Shown: positions 25,518 through 34,667 of the stretch, piece by piece
How positions within the stretch are numbered: position 1 is the first letter of the stretch
Layout: each line of letters begins with the position of its first letter
Assembly: GCA_963820495.1 (NCBI GenBank)
Contig: CAWGAF010000001.1
Location: 124,001-188,000, forward strand
DNA length: 64,000 nucleotides
Reading direction: 5' to 3'
Origin: JBBIPA01 sp963820495
GTDB lineage: Bacteria > Chloroflexota > Dehalococcoidia > GIF9 > UBA5629
The notes under the pieces: generated by a model
What the model was told of the DNA's origin: nothing
The model's database searches: none
What the model saw: only the letters and a program-made list of their open reading frames with translations
Translations under genes and position numbers: made by a program

Positions 25518-26216
25518 CTAGGCGGCTTCTTCAAGTACTACTCTGGCATCGACCGCTATCGCCCCGTCTTTATAGGCAAAAATAGGGTTAAGGTCCATCT
25601 CTTTTATCACAGAAGTCTTTTCCATAAAATCGGAAATCTTCAACAACATGTCTTCTAGAACGGCAATATTAGCTGGTTCTGAACCTCGATAACCTTCAAG
25701 CAAGCGATAACCCTTTATCTCTTTTATCATCTCATTAGCATCCCTTCGAGCTAAAGGCACAATCCTGAAGGAAACGTCCTTCAATACCTCAACCCACACT
25801 CCACCCAAACCAAACATCAGCACAGGCCCAAATTGCGGATCCTTGGTCATGCCGATAATTACCTCAGTGCCCGACCGGGCCATGCTCTGCACCGATACAC
25901 CCTCGATTTTGGCCTGAGGAAACTTCTGTTTGACTGATGTAATGATCTCTTTGTAAGCCTTAGACACCTCAGTTTTGCTCTTCAGTCCTACTTTGACTCC
26001 ACCAGCATCACTCTTATGGGAGATATCTGGTGAGGCTATTTTCAGCACTACAGGAAAGCCGATATTCTGACTAATAGAAATTGCCTCGTATTCGGATGAA
26101 GCCAGCCTGATTTCAGTAGTATCTATTCCCACTTCCCTAAGAAGCTGCTTGGATTCAATCTCTGTTAGGACTGTCCTGCCTTGTTTTCTGACTTCATCGA
26201 TAATTTTACTCGTCAA
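25518..26216 (-). CDS. acdB: ADP-forming acyl-CoA synthetase beta subunit (ATP-grasp)
   Basis: A 232-residue protein matching the separate beta subunit of ADP-forming acetyl/acyl-CoA synthetase, which makes ATP from an acyl-CoA. ATP-grasp features are FPVVLKIASPDISHKSDAGGV, TEVIIGMTKDPQFGPVLMFG, FRIVPLARRDANEMI and KEMDLNPIFAYKDGAIAVDAR. I prefer TTG 26216, preceded by GGGGG, because it gives the family-typical length; the frame is open to an ATG at 26297, adding 27 residues without family similarity. The alpha (CoA-binding) subunit is not in this window. Confidence 0.82.
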   Translation of the reverse strand: MTSKIIDEVRKQGRTVLTEIESKQLLREVGIDTTEIRLASSEYEAISISQNIGFPVVLKIASPDISHKSDAGGVKVGLKSKTEVSKAYKEIITSVKQKFPQAKIEGVSVQSMARSGTEVIIGMTKDPQFGPVLMFGLGGVWVEVLKDVSFRIVPLARRDANEMIKEIKGYRLLEGYRGSEPANIAVLEDMLLKISDFMEKTSVIKEMDLNPIFAYKDGAIAVDARVVLEEAA

Positions 26217-26323
26217 AATTTCCCCCTTTTTCAAACTAGCGGTTATTGTCGCCTGATTTGCAGCACCACCCCTAGGATTCGTTGTCGATGACCACAACTA
26301 TACCGGCGAATCATCCTGATAGG

Positions 26324-27007
26324 TTACAATTTGATCAAGCCCATTTTTATGGCCGTGACTACCGCCTGAGTACGAGCATTGGCATCCAGTTTGCGCAGTA
26401 TGGAGGTTATATGGTTCTTAATAGTTTGCTCGCTTATATTGAGCATGGCAGCAATTTGCTTATTCAAATAACCTTTCGCCATTTGAGTAAGTATTTCTGT
26501 TTCCCTTGGGGTGAGGGGAGAAACAAAAGCCTCAACTCCTTTACCCCAGGAAAAATCCTGAAATTGTTGTAATACCTTCTCAGCTACCTGCGGATGAGCA
26601 ACCAAATTATCGTTTATAGGGTGCTCTCCTCTAGCGGCACGGTGAATAGTAGTAACTAGGTCATCTGGTAAGACACTCCTGCTGAGATAGCCAGACGCTC
26701 TGGATCTAATCGCCCGAAACAACTCATCGTCATTAAGCTTTGGGGTAATTAGTACTACTGCTACACTGGGAAACATCTGTTTAATGGATTTGGCTAAATC
26801 CTGGTTATCATCGGGATTTAAATTAATATCGATTAGAGCTACATCAGGACATAATGTGTTCATTGCTGACATAAGTTCGCTAACTGTGTCAGCTTCACTG
26901 CAAATTTCTATATCAGCGGTCTGATTCAGAATAGAGCGAATTCCCTGCCGATACAGAGTCTGCTGATCAGCCATGATTACTTTTATTTTTTGTTGAGCTT
27001 CAGCCAT
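26324..27007 (-). CDS. NarL/LuxR-type response regulator
   Basis: A 227-residue two-domain regulator. The receiver domain (about 7-125) has the phospho-acceptor Asp60 in CPDVALIDINL and VVLITPK with the switch threonine. The LuxR-type helix-turn-helix (about 165-227) reads LTPRETEILTQMAKGYLNKQ, then AAMLNISEQTIKNHITSILRKL. The partner kinase type is HisKA_3, exactly that of the PAS kinase at 2.3-4.2 kb. It is isolated, 315 bases from thiolase, so a direct regulatory target is not obvious; the neighbouring acyl-CoA operon is a candidate. Confidence 0.92.
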   Translation of the reverse strand: MAEAQQKIKVIMADQQTLYRQGIRSILNQTADIEICSEADTVSELMSAMNTLCPDVALIDINLNPDDNQDLAKSIKQMFPSVAVVLITPKLNDDELFRAIRSRASGYLSRSVLPDDLVTTIHRAARGEHPINDNLVAHPQVAEKVLQQFQDFSWGKGVEAFVSPLTPRETEILTQMAKGYLNKQIAAMLNISEQTIKNHITSILRKLDANARTQAVVTAIKMGLIKL

Positions 27008-27366
27008 CGCTATTAGTACGAATGTTATCTTAATGATATCAGCCTGTCAAGCCCAAAATGTACTGATACTATACAAAACCCTACAGTATAAACAAACAAA
27101 AATCCGCCGCTAATAAGTTGTTTACAAATATTTAGAAAATAAAATGAACAGGAAAATTAAACCTTCTGGTCAAAGTCTTCAAAAAAATATCAACCACAAC
27201 CAATATAACAAACCAGATGGTTTGGCTCGTCGGAAGGTGGGGATATAGAATACCCGCATCTGGAGACAAAGGTTTGATAGCAAAAGGAAAATAACTCACC
27301 CTCAGGCGTTCAACCTGTTTTATAGAAATATTAAAGCCTTAAGATTTTAATATTTCTATAGCCTGA
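27008..27366. other. intergenic region with palindrome
   Basis: A 359-base AT-rich spacer between the response regulator and thiolase genes (both leftward). It holds a perfect inverted repeat directly after the thiolase stop (described separately) and presumably the promoter of the regulator gene. No coding frame is convincing. Confidence 0.5.
27321..27360. terminator. perfect 15-bp inverted repeat after thiolase
   Basis: TATAGAAATATTAAA and its exact complement flank a 10-base loop, 6 bases beyond the thiolase stop codon. The position suggests a terminator or 3' stabilising hairpin for the leftward acyl-CoA operon. The stem is almost pure A/T and is not followed by a T-run on the minus strand, so a protein-binding palindrome is also possible. 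Confidence 0.45.
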
Positions 27367-28608
27367 TTATGGCCTTTCTACTATACAGCATATACCCATC
27401 CCACCCCCACCACATATTGCAATAAGGCCATATTTCTCATTGCGCCTTTGCATCTCATGGAGCAGAGTGGTCATAATACGAGCTCCAGTAGCGCCAAGAG
27501 GATGGCCCAGTGAAACACAAGAACCATTGACGTTGATCCTATCATAGTCTTTCTCGGTCAAGCCTAACTCTTTGAAATTTGAGAGCGCTTGAGCAGCGAA
27601 AGCTTCGTGTACCTCTATGAGACCCATATCTTTTAGAGAAAGCCCAGCTTTGTCCAGAGCTATCTTCACTGCAGATGGCACCGATTTGTAAGCGTAGCGT
27701 GGGTCAGCCCCACTGAAACCAAAAGCTTTGATGTAAGCCATAGGTTCCTTTTCGAGTTCTTTAGCCCTTTTCTCAACCATGAGCAGGCAAACTGCAGCAC
27801 CATCGTTTTCTCCTGAAGAATTGCCCGCCGTGCAAACACCGCCAAGCACTGGCTTTAGTTTGCCCAGCGCTTCCATAGAAGTATCAGCACGAGGACGCTC
27901 ATCAATACTGAACAGCGTTATTTCGCCTTTCTTGCCGGGGATGGGCACAGGAATGATCTCATTTTTGAACTTGCCCGACTCGATAGCAGCACAGGATCTC
28001 TGATTACTCGCGAGCGCCCATTTATCAACTTCCTCTCTAGTAAGACTATATTCTTTAGCTGCGGTCTCTGCCCAAGTCATCATTGAGGGAATAATACCAA
28101 AACGTTCTTCAGGTTGAGAGCGGGCTCTGCCCCGTAATGTCCTATCATACAATGGTATGCCCCATGTAGAGAGACTGCCATGGCCTCTAGGCATGTCTCC
28201 TGTTCCTCCAATCCCCCATCGAATGTCTCCAGTGACATAGAATTCAGCGGTGCTCATGCTCTCAACACCACCTGCCACCACAATGTTGGCATTATTGCTC
28301 TGCATCATCATTGCAGCGAAGCAGATGGCATCCAGTCCAGCGGGGCAACGACGGTCAACAGTAAATCCCGGCATTTCCACTGGCCAACCGGCTTTAAGAA
28401 GGGACATGCGGGCGATGTTGACATATTCACCACTCTGGTAATTCTGGCCCATGACTACGGCTTCGATTTGCTCCGGCTGCATGCCGGCTCTCTTCACAAC
28501 CTCGTTGAGAACAAGAACTGCCAAGTCATAGGCTGGGATTGACCTCAACGAACCACCAAAATTTCCTATAGGTGTTCTTACCGCGCTTACTATAGCTACT
28601 CTATTCAT
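27367..28608 (-). CDS. thiolase (acetyl-CoA C-acyltransferase)
   Basis: A 413-residue thiolase that cleaves 3-ketoacyl-CoA with CoA, or condenses two acyl-CoAs. The nucleophilic cysteine is in DRRCPAGLDAICFAAMMMQ (about residue 88). The CoA-loop segment GNSSGENDGAA, the histidine motif NVNGSCVSLGHPLGATGAR and the C-terminal ICGGGGMGICCIVE with the second catalytic cysteine are all present, so it should be active. It is the last gene of the leftward acyl-CoA operon, 217 bases after the cyclase gene. Confidence 0.94.
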   Translation of the reverse strand: MNRVAIVSAVRTPIGNFGGSLRSIPAYDLAVLVLNEVVKRAGMQPEQIEAVVMGQNYQSGEYVNIARMSLLKAGWPVEMPGFTVDRRCPAGLDAICFAAMMMQSNNANIVVAGGVESMSTAEFYVTGDIRWGIGGTGDMPRGHGSLSTWGIPLYDRTLRGRARSQPEERFGIIPSMMTWAETAAKEYSLTREEVDKWALASNQRSCAAIESGKFKNEIIPVPIPGKKGEITLFSIDERPRADTSMEALGKLKPVLGGVCTAGNSSGENDGAAVCLLMVEKRAKELEKEPMAYIKAFGFSGADPRYAYKSVPSAVKIALDKAGLSLKDMGLIEVHEAFAAQALSNFKELGLTEKDYDRINVNGSCVSLGHPLGATGARIMTTLLHEMQRRNEKYGLIAICGGGGMGICCIVERP

Positions 28609-28825
28609 GTTTCCTTTTCCCTTAATAATTAAACTCTGCCAATCAGGTAAGGTATCAGCTCATATTTATCAAACCAATATAGAGTACCATGGCTATCTCG
28701 GTATTCCATATTGGTCTTGATGACATGAGCACTGGCTTGAGATGTAAAAAGGTAAGTTTGACATCATGTTTGCTGAGTTAACACACATGCCAAACTAACT
28801 TGAAAAAGTAACGGTTTATCAGAGA

Positions 28826-29587
28826 CTATTTTTCGACAATAGCGACAAGTCTTACAAAACCGCCATCTGCCATCTCGCAGCGGAAGGGAAAAGCTGCTAA
28901 AGTGACCCGCTGCCCTGTTATCTGATCAACATCGCCGCCAGCATTTTCAATGGTGACTATGCCATTTCTCATGAGCATACGATGACAAGGTTCATACTCA
29001 GGGAACTCCTTATCAGGATCTTTGCCTGTTTCCTTTCTATACTCCTTATCCAACCACGGCATAGTTTGCGATAATGGATAGTGCCATAGGGGACTATCCG
29101 TGGCACCCCATGTACCAGCTACCGCTTTCACCTTTTTCTTAATTAACCATTCCGCCGCTTCCGGACCAAGGCCAGGATAATAATTGAAATACGCATAGTT
29201 ATCCCACCGCCAATTTTTGTGCCACCCAGTATTGAAGACAACAAAATCACCAGGCTCTATTTTGGGAGAAGCATTGTCAAGGTCTTTTGCTGTGATTAAG
29301 TGCCATTTTTTCATGTGGCGGAAATCTACTATAATGCCTGTGCCATAGCAATTTTCAAGGGGAATTTTATCAAGCATTATGCCACCCTCAGATGGATGCA
29401 ATACATGCATAGGAGCATCAACGTGAGTGCCAGCATGAAGCGTCCCTGTGTAAGTCACACTCCTCTTGTGGAAACGCTCAAGGTACTCACCGCGCACGAA
29501 AACTAAGTCTTGCCGTGGTCCTGGAAATGGCCACAGTGGTGTGTCCACTCCAAAAGGTTGAGATAAATCATAGATTTTGGTGCCCAT
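28826..29587 (-). CDS. cyclase-family (KynB-like) metal hydrolase
   Basis: A 253-residue protein of the cyclase/kynurenine-formamidase-like family. Metal-binding residues are seen in GTLHAGTHVDAPMHVL (HxGTHxDxPxH), with FVVFNTGWHK and a C-terminal PFRCEMADGGFVRLVAIVEK. Family members hydrolyse amides or cyclic compounds such as N-formylkynurenine. ATG 29587 is preferred to 29611 because GGAGGA lies directly before it. Its place between acyl-CoA dehydrogenases and thiolase suggests it opens or hydrolyses a ring or amide in the same substrate pathway. Confidence 0.88.
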   Translation of the reverse strand: MGTKIYDLSQPFGVDTPLWPFPGPRQDLVFVRGEYLERFHKRSVTYTGTLHAGTHVDAPMHVLHPSEGGIMLDKIPLENCYGTGIIVDFRHMKKWHLITAKDLDNASPKIEPGDFVVFNTGWHKNWRWDNYAYFNYYPGLGPEAAEWLIKKKVKAVAGTWGATDSPLWHYPLSQTMPWLDKEYRKETGKDPDKEFPEYEPCHRMLMRNGIVTIENAGGDVDQITGQRVTLAAFPFRCEMADGGFVRLVAIVEK

Positions 29588-29678
29588 TACATTTTCCTCC
29601 TTTTTCTGCATTTAATCGATCTTTCGCACCTTGTAATCAGTCATATATTATAATTAATTAGCTCTCTCGGTGTAAAGA

Positions 29679-30809
29679 TTATGAAATTGCTTGAGCCAAA
29701 GTCTCCGAATACAAATCGGCACTGCGAAGAATAAGCTCAGACGCTTTCAGATAACGGGTATAGTAATGCAAATCATATTCTATAGCGCTTCCCATAGCAC
29801 CGTGAATTTGGTGTGCTGGACCTAAAATTCGCTCTGTAGCCTCGATTGCCCAAGCCCTGGCAATAGCTATTTCCTCCATACAGGGAAGGCCCTCGCTCAA
29901 TTTCCATGCTGCTTGATATGTGCTCAGCCTCATACCTTCAACCAAGGTGAACATATCAGCGCAGTAATGCTGAATGATCTGAAAACTCCCTATAGCACGG
30001 TCAAATTGCTTTCTATCTTTGGCATACTGCACAGTCATGTCCAAAACCTGCTGAGCCATCCCTATCATTTCGCAACACTTAGCTACTACCACCCGATCAA
30101 GCACCTGTTTTACTACACCCCAGCCATCATTGAGTTGTCCTAGGATACTTTCCTTAGATACACTCACATTATTGAAAGTAACTTCGCAGAATCTATTAGC
30201 CATAGTCTTCAACAATGTTTTACTTATACTCTTTTCTGCTCCGTCAACTAGGAATATGGTTAAGCCTTTCTCAGGCTCAGTCCCATCTTTAGTTCTGGCA
30301 ATACACAGTAATTGATTGGCTACATGCGCATCAGGGACAAAAAGCTTAGTTCCATTGATAACCCACTTGCCGCCACTAGCAGCAGCTTTGGTATCTATTG
30401 CATTGGCTGCAATCCTACCGTTTGGTTCTGTCAGGGCCAATGTAAGAATCTTCTGTCCGTTAGCTATTTCAGGAAGATATTTATTTTTTTGCTCTTCAGT
30501 TCCAAAATCTAGAATAGGAAATGCACCAAAAATCATAGTGGAGAAATATGGACCAGGCATACATACTTTTCCCATCTCTTCCATTAGCAATGCCTGGTCA
30601 AGGAAAGCCATGCCAACTCCGCCATACTTCTCTGGAATAAAGAGCCCCATCCAGCCGAGCTCGCTCATCTCTTTCCATAGCTCCGGTGAATAGCCCATAT
30701 CGCTTGCTTCAAGCTCCTTAACCTTCGTCTTAGGAAACTTGCTTGTTAAGAAATCTCTTGCTGATTTTCGTAATATTTCCTGTTCCTCTGTAAAGTTTAA
30801 GTTCATCAT
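29679..30809 (-). CDS. acyl-CoA dehydrogenase, small-type subunit
   Basis: A 376-residue acyl-CoA dehydrogenase-fold protein (FAD). N-terminal helical domain, middle beta domain with ALTEPNGRI, and C-terminal domain ending IHGAMGSAIEYDLHYYTRYL. It lacks the usual C-terminal GT.EI motif, as do the smaller partner subunits of heterotetrameric dehydrogenases of the FadE27/FadE29 kind. With the second dehydrogenase gene 43 bases upstream it probably forms a heteromer acting on a bulky or ring-bearing acyl-CoA. Confidence 0.9.
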   Translation of the reverse strand: MMNLNFTEEQEILRKSARDFLTSKFPKTKVKELEASDMGYSPELWKEMSELGWMGLFIPEKYGGVGMAFLDQALLMEEMGKVCMPGPYFSTMIFGAFPILDFGTEEQKNKYLPEIANGQKILTLALTEPNGRIAANAIDTKAAASGGKWVINGTKLFVPDAHVANQLLCIARTKDGTEPEKGLTIFLVDGAEKSISKTLLKTMANRFCEVTFNNVSVSKESILGQLNDGWGVVKQVLDRVVVAKCCEMIGMAQQVLDMTVQYAKDRKQFDRAIGSFQIIQHYCADMFTLVEGMRLSTYQAAWKLSEGLPCMEEIAIARAWAIEATERILGPAHQIHGAMGSAIEYDLHYYTRYLKASELILRSADLYSETLAQAIS

Positions 30810-30852
30810 ATACCCCCATTATTGGTTTTGTATCATAGATTTATAAATCTTA

Positions 30853-32022
30853 TTATGTGGGCAGACCCAATTTACGTATGGCCAGGATATTCTTTAAAAT
30901 CTCCGTGGTTCCTGCCTGAAGGCTATAACCTTTTGAGGATAAGTATGAATGATAAGCTAGACCATCTAGCTTTACCCACTTGGATTCCGGAGCTAGTTGA
31001 CCATATAATCCCAATATTTCCAGACCTACAGCAGCTAGGCGCTGCTCAAAAGTTGTGGAATATGCCTTTGACATTGATGCTTCCCACTCAGGCGAACGCC
31101 CCTCACCTATAACCATTGCTACTCGGTACATGAACAAACGCCCTACTTCAAACTCTACTTTCAAGTTAACAAGTTTATCGCGAATTAATGGGTTTTGAAA
31201 TAATGGTTTTCCGTTAAGTTTTGTTTCTTTAACAAACTGGGTAATGCCTTCAAGAACTGGATAATTAGCCATTAGCCTTTCCATGCCGCTTCTTTCGTAT
31301 GCTAGTTGTTCCATAACTTGGCGCCAGCCCTCATTCTCCTTGCCAATCAAGCATTCCTGAGGGACTTTCACATTCTCAAAAAAAACCTCGTTCCACGCTT
31401 CATTACCAGTGATGTCATGAAGTGGACTGGTTGTGATACCCTGAAGGTTTTTAGGGATGATGAATTCGCTCAGACCACGGTGTTTTGGAACATTCGGGTC
31501 TGTCCTTGCCAGCAGGTAGAGATAATTCATATTGGTTCCACCACTCGTCCACGTTTTTTGACCATTGACGATATAATGATCGCCCTGCTTTATTGCTTGA
31601 GTTTTTAATGATGCTAGGTCAGACCCAGCCTCTGGTTCGCTCATCCCCAAACCGACATACATCTCTCCTTTAATTATCTGAGGCAGAAGCTCTCTTTTTT
31701 GCTGCTCTGTTCCATACTTTAGTATTGAACCGCCTATCTGACGATCAGCAAACCAATGGCAAGCTGCCGGAGCTCCATATCTAAGCATTTCCTCTGTGAG
31801 GATCAGACGATCGACTGCGCTCTGCCCCTGCCCACCATACTCCTTGGGCCAAGTAAGGCCAATCCAACCATTAGCTGCTACACGCTTAGTGAATTCTGGA
31901 TCATATGTCATGATCCAAGCATCAATGGTAGGTTTCCAAAGCCCTTGTCTCAGTTCTTCCTTAAGGAACTCGCTAACGTGCCTCCTGAATTCTTCCTGCT
32001 CTTTAGTAACACGGAAATCCAT
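30853..32022 (-). CDS. acyl-CoA dehydrogenase, large-type subunit
   Basis: A 389-residue acyl-CoA dehydrogenase. Motifs: LTWPKEYGGQG, GLGMSEPEAGSDLASLKTQA (FAD/substrate site), VNGQKTWTSGG, a C-terminal QAGTTEILKNILAIRKLGLP. It oxidises an acyl-CoA to the 2-enoyl-CoA and passes electrons to an electron-transfer flavoprotein, which is not in this window. AAGGAGG precedes the ATG. The tight pairing with the next dehydrogenase gene is characteristic of heteromeric acyl-CoA dehydrogenases. Confidence 0.93.
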   Translation of the reverse strand: MDFRVTKEQEEFRRHVSEFLKEELRQGLWKPTIDAWIMTYDPEFTKRVAANGWIGLTWPKEYGGQGQSAVDRLILTEEMLRYGAPAACHWFADRQIGGSILKYGTEQQKRELLPQIIKGEMYVGLGMSEPEAGSDLASLKTQAIKQGDHYIVNGQKTWTSGGTNMNYLYLLARTDPNVPKHRGLSEFIIPKNLQGITTSPLHDITGNEAWNEVFFENVKVPQECLIGKENEGWRQVMEQLAYERSGMERLMANYPVLEGITQFVKETKLNGKPLFQNPLIRDKLVNLKVEFEVGRLFMYRVAMVIGEGRSPEWEASMSKAYSTTFEQRLAAVGLEILGLYGQLAPESKWVKLDGLAYHSYLSSKGYSLQAGTTEILKNILAIRKLGLPT

Positions 32023-32167
32023 CTTGACCTCCTTAAAATAATCATGCAGCTACAAAAATCAAACTTAGCCACTTAACTGACAACCAGCTCATAAGGTCGA
32101 TAACGTCATTTAATACGTTTTGCTAAAGATACTTTAATTATCGATACATTTGGCGAATTCGTGGTTC

Positions 32168-33718
32168 CTATAGATTGATATTAGAATATTTCCTACATGG
32201 CCTGGCCACAGCTTTATTCTCCAACACATCGAGCGCTTTGTTAATCATCTTTCTGGTATCGCTGGGCATTATGATATCGTCGATATACCCTCGTTCAGCT
32301 CCCTTATAAGGATTTTCATACAGCTCCTGGTATTCCTTTATTCGTTTATCTCTTACTTCCTGCGAGTTTGCTGCCTCTTTTATCTCCTTAGCAAAGATAA
32401 CACTCGCTGCTGTTTCTGCTCCTACAATCGTTACTAAAGCAGTTGGCCAAGCAAAAACAAGGTCAGCACCAATTGATTTATCCAGCATACCGTAATGGGC
32501 ACCAGCATACGACTTTCTCACAATAACCGAAATCAGAGGTACAGTAGCATCTGCCCAAGCATAAAGCAATTTAGCTCCATGACGAAGAATGCCTTTCCAA
32601 TCCTGGTCAGAACCTATCATGTATCCTGGACAATCTACAAAACTGACGAGAGGAATATTAAACAAATCGCAAAAGCGTATAAACCTAGCCATTTTAACAG
32701 AAGCATTGATATCTATAACACCGCCAGCCCAAGATGGCCTATTAGCTACTAATCCTACCGGTCGTCCATCAAATCGGGCAAAGCCGATAATACAATTCTT
32801 AGCATGATACTCCATGAGTTCCATAAAATAGCCATCATCAACCACCAACTTAATTACCTTTATCATGTCAAACGCCAGTGATGGGCGATCAGGAATGATA
32901 GTATCTAGTTCAAGAACAATTCTCTCCCTGTCATCCTTGGTCTGGATACGAGGTGGTTTTTCGTTATTATTAGACGGGAGAAAAGATAAGAGTTCCTTAC
33001 ATTTATCCAGAGCTTCCTTATCATCTTCAATCACCAAGTGGGTTTGTCCCGATTTAACTGCATGAGCCTCCCATCCAGAAAGTTTTTCAAGGGTGATTTC
33101 CTCTCCAGTCTGAGTCTTGACAAAGGCTGGACCAGCAATTCCCATAAAACCAGTATGCTTACATTGGATGAGGAAATCTTGCATGATGGGATGATAAGCT
33201 TGTCCACCCAGGCATGGTCCCATAAGCAAAGCTATCTGAGGCACAATGCCCGAAGCTAGAATCTGCGCCCGGAACAGCCAGCCATAAGCCTCCAGAGTAT
33301 CCATACCTTCTTGAAGTCGAGCTCCACCAGAATCGTTCATGCCAACAATGGGCCAACCCATATCCTTAGCAAACTCAATAGCACGAACAAATTTCTTACC
33401 ATGATATTCGCCAAAAGTCCCTGCCATGGCAGTAAAATCTTCTGATATAGCCACAACGGGTCTGCCATTTACTTTACCATAGCCCGTTATCACTCCCTCT
33501 GCAGGTACCTCACGTTTGTCCATACCAAAGTGTACGGTCCTGTGTTTAACAAATAAGCCAATCTCAGTAAAAGTGCCAGTATCAAAGAAATAGTCAACCC
33601 TCTCTCGAGCCGTCCATTGTCCCGCTTTGTGGCGCGCTTCAATGGCTTTAGTATCCATTTGCACAATCTTGTGTCGCTTCGTCTTATATTCTTTGATTAG
33701 GTCTTCGGTTGATGCCAT
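32168..33718 (-). CDS. acyl-CoA carboxylase carboxyltransferase subunit
   Basis: A 516-residue carboxyltransferase of the propionyl-/methylmalonyl-/methylcrotonyl-CoA type. N-terminal acyl-CoA half: GHGxP-like GVITGYGKVNGRPV, AMAGTFGEYHGKK, GMNDSGGARLQEG. C-terminal carboxybiotin half: ANRPSWAGGVIDINASVK, PLVSFVDCPGYMIG, RKSYAGAHYGMLDKSIGAD. No biotin carboxylase or biotin carrier lies in the window, so either they are encoded elsewhere or the enzyme works as a decarboxylase subunit. It is the first gene of the leftward acyl-CoA operon. Confidence 0.92.
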   Translation of the reverse strand: MASTEDLIKEYKTKRHKIVQMDTKAIEARHKAGQWTARERVDYFFDTGTFTEIGLFVKHRTVHFGMDKREVPAEGVITGYGKVNGRPVVAISEDFTAMAGTFGEYHGKKFVRAIEFAKDMGWPIVGMNDSGGARLQEGMDTLEAYGWLFRAQILASGIVPQIALLMGPCLGGQAYHPIMQDFLIQCKHTGFMGIAGPAFVKTQTGEEITLEKLSGWEAHAVKSGQTHLVIEDDKEALDKCKELLSFLPSNNNEKPPRIQTKDDRERIVLELDTIIPDRPSLAFDMIKVIKLVVDDGYFMELMEYHAKNCIIGFARFDGRPVGLVANRPSWAGGVIDINASVKMARFIRFCDLFNIPLVSFVDCPGYMIGSDQDWKGILRHGAKLLYAWADATVPLISVIVRKSYAGAHYGMLDKSIGADLVFAWPTALVTIVGAETAASVIFAKEIKEAANSQEVRDKRIKEYQELYENPYKGAERGYIDDIIMPSDTRKMINKALDVLENKAVARPCRKYSNINL

Positions 33719-34667
33719 AGCTAACTCCTTTCATAATCTCGACTAGCTAGTCTAAAATTTTTTTGCTTGTTCCCCATTTTTATACTTCATATTACTTCAA
33801 ATTCAGACTTGGAAACCGCTACATGTTCCACTATACCGAATTTTAAATTTTAGATTAGATAAATCAATTTATGCCCATATCACTAAATGAGCATGCATAA
33901 CCGGTTATTTAGTATACGTTAATTTCTTGAGAATTGCACAAAGTCTCACAAACATGCCAGTCAGTACCTCGTCACATTTTGGACACATGGCGTTTTTGCC
34001 TCATCTATTCTACTGTTAAATATTTCCAACAATGCAGGACATGAAACTCTGCGGATATCGAAGTGGATATTATAGCTGATATCAAATAGGCTATATAGTA
34101 CAATTTTACATCCTATCAGGTCAAACGCCTAGCCATTATCTATGGGATAGTCGCCATCAATTAAATTAAAAGCACTTGCATGATAGCCCATTTTCAGAGA
34201 GTTTGGCACTGCATTGATAGTAATTACATTGCTACTTAGCATTGAATTGACACACATGGCTGCGGTTGATACGCCCAATCCCAATTTATAAGCCAGGTAG
34301 CTGTAGCTAATTAAGACATATCTCCCGAGTTACGAAACCAATTATCCTTCTATGTCGTCAAACTAAAGAGCTCCTATTTCAGTGGATTTATGAAAATATG
34401 CAATAGTTCGGTAAAATCATGACGAAGGCGAGATATTGCATTGACAAGAATTATAATTAGTGCTAGATTTGTAAGTTGGTAGTCTTATAACAGGTCTTCC
34501 TAACAGAACAGTGGAACCATTATGACATTAGTCCACACGATGTTAAACGAATTTGCAAAGTAGTGTCTTAAGAGCATTTCTAGTCTAAAATGGAGGTGTA
34601 AAATATATGTGAAACTGACTAAGATTAAAAAACCATTTTTTGTTGTTAGAAAAGGGAGGATAATCAA
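33719..34667. other. long intergenic region, possible decayed gene
   Basis: A 949-base AT-rich stretch between divergent operons. On the minus strand, 34132-34329 (66 codons) and 33964-34128 (55 codons) are open in one frame, separated only by a TAG, with protein-like content (for example GLGVSTAAMCVNSMLSSNVI) but no plausible start and further stops upstream. They could be the residue of a lost gene or chance. A candidate promoter for the rightward importer is listed separately. No RNA gene seen. Confidence 0.3.
34441..34469 (+). promoter_or_regulatory. candidate sigma70-type promoter for liv operon
   Basis: TTGACA at 34441-34446 is a perfect -35 hexamer. A 17-base spacer is followed by TAGATT at 34464-34469, matching four of six -10 consensus bases. 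It would give a leader of about 190 bases before livK. Found by eye only. Confidence 0.4.

Noticed and set aside
34129..34131. TAG read as pyrrolysine in the 33.9-34.3 kb frame
   Set aside because: The frame has no start, further stops upstream, no recognised methyltransferase content and no pyl genes in view.
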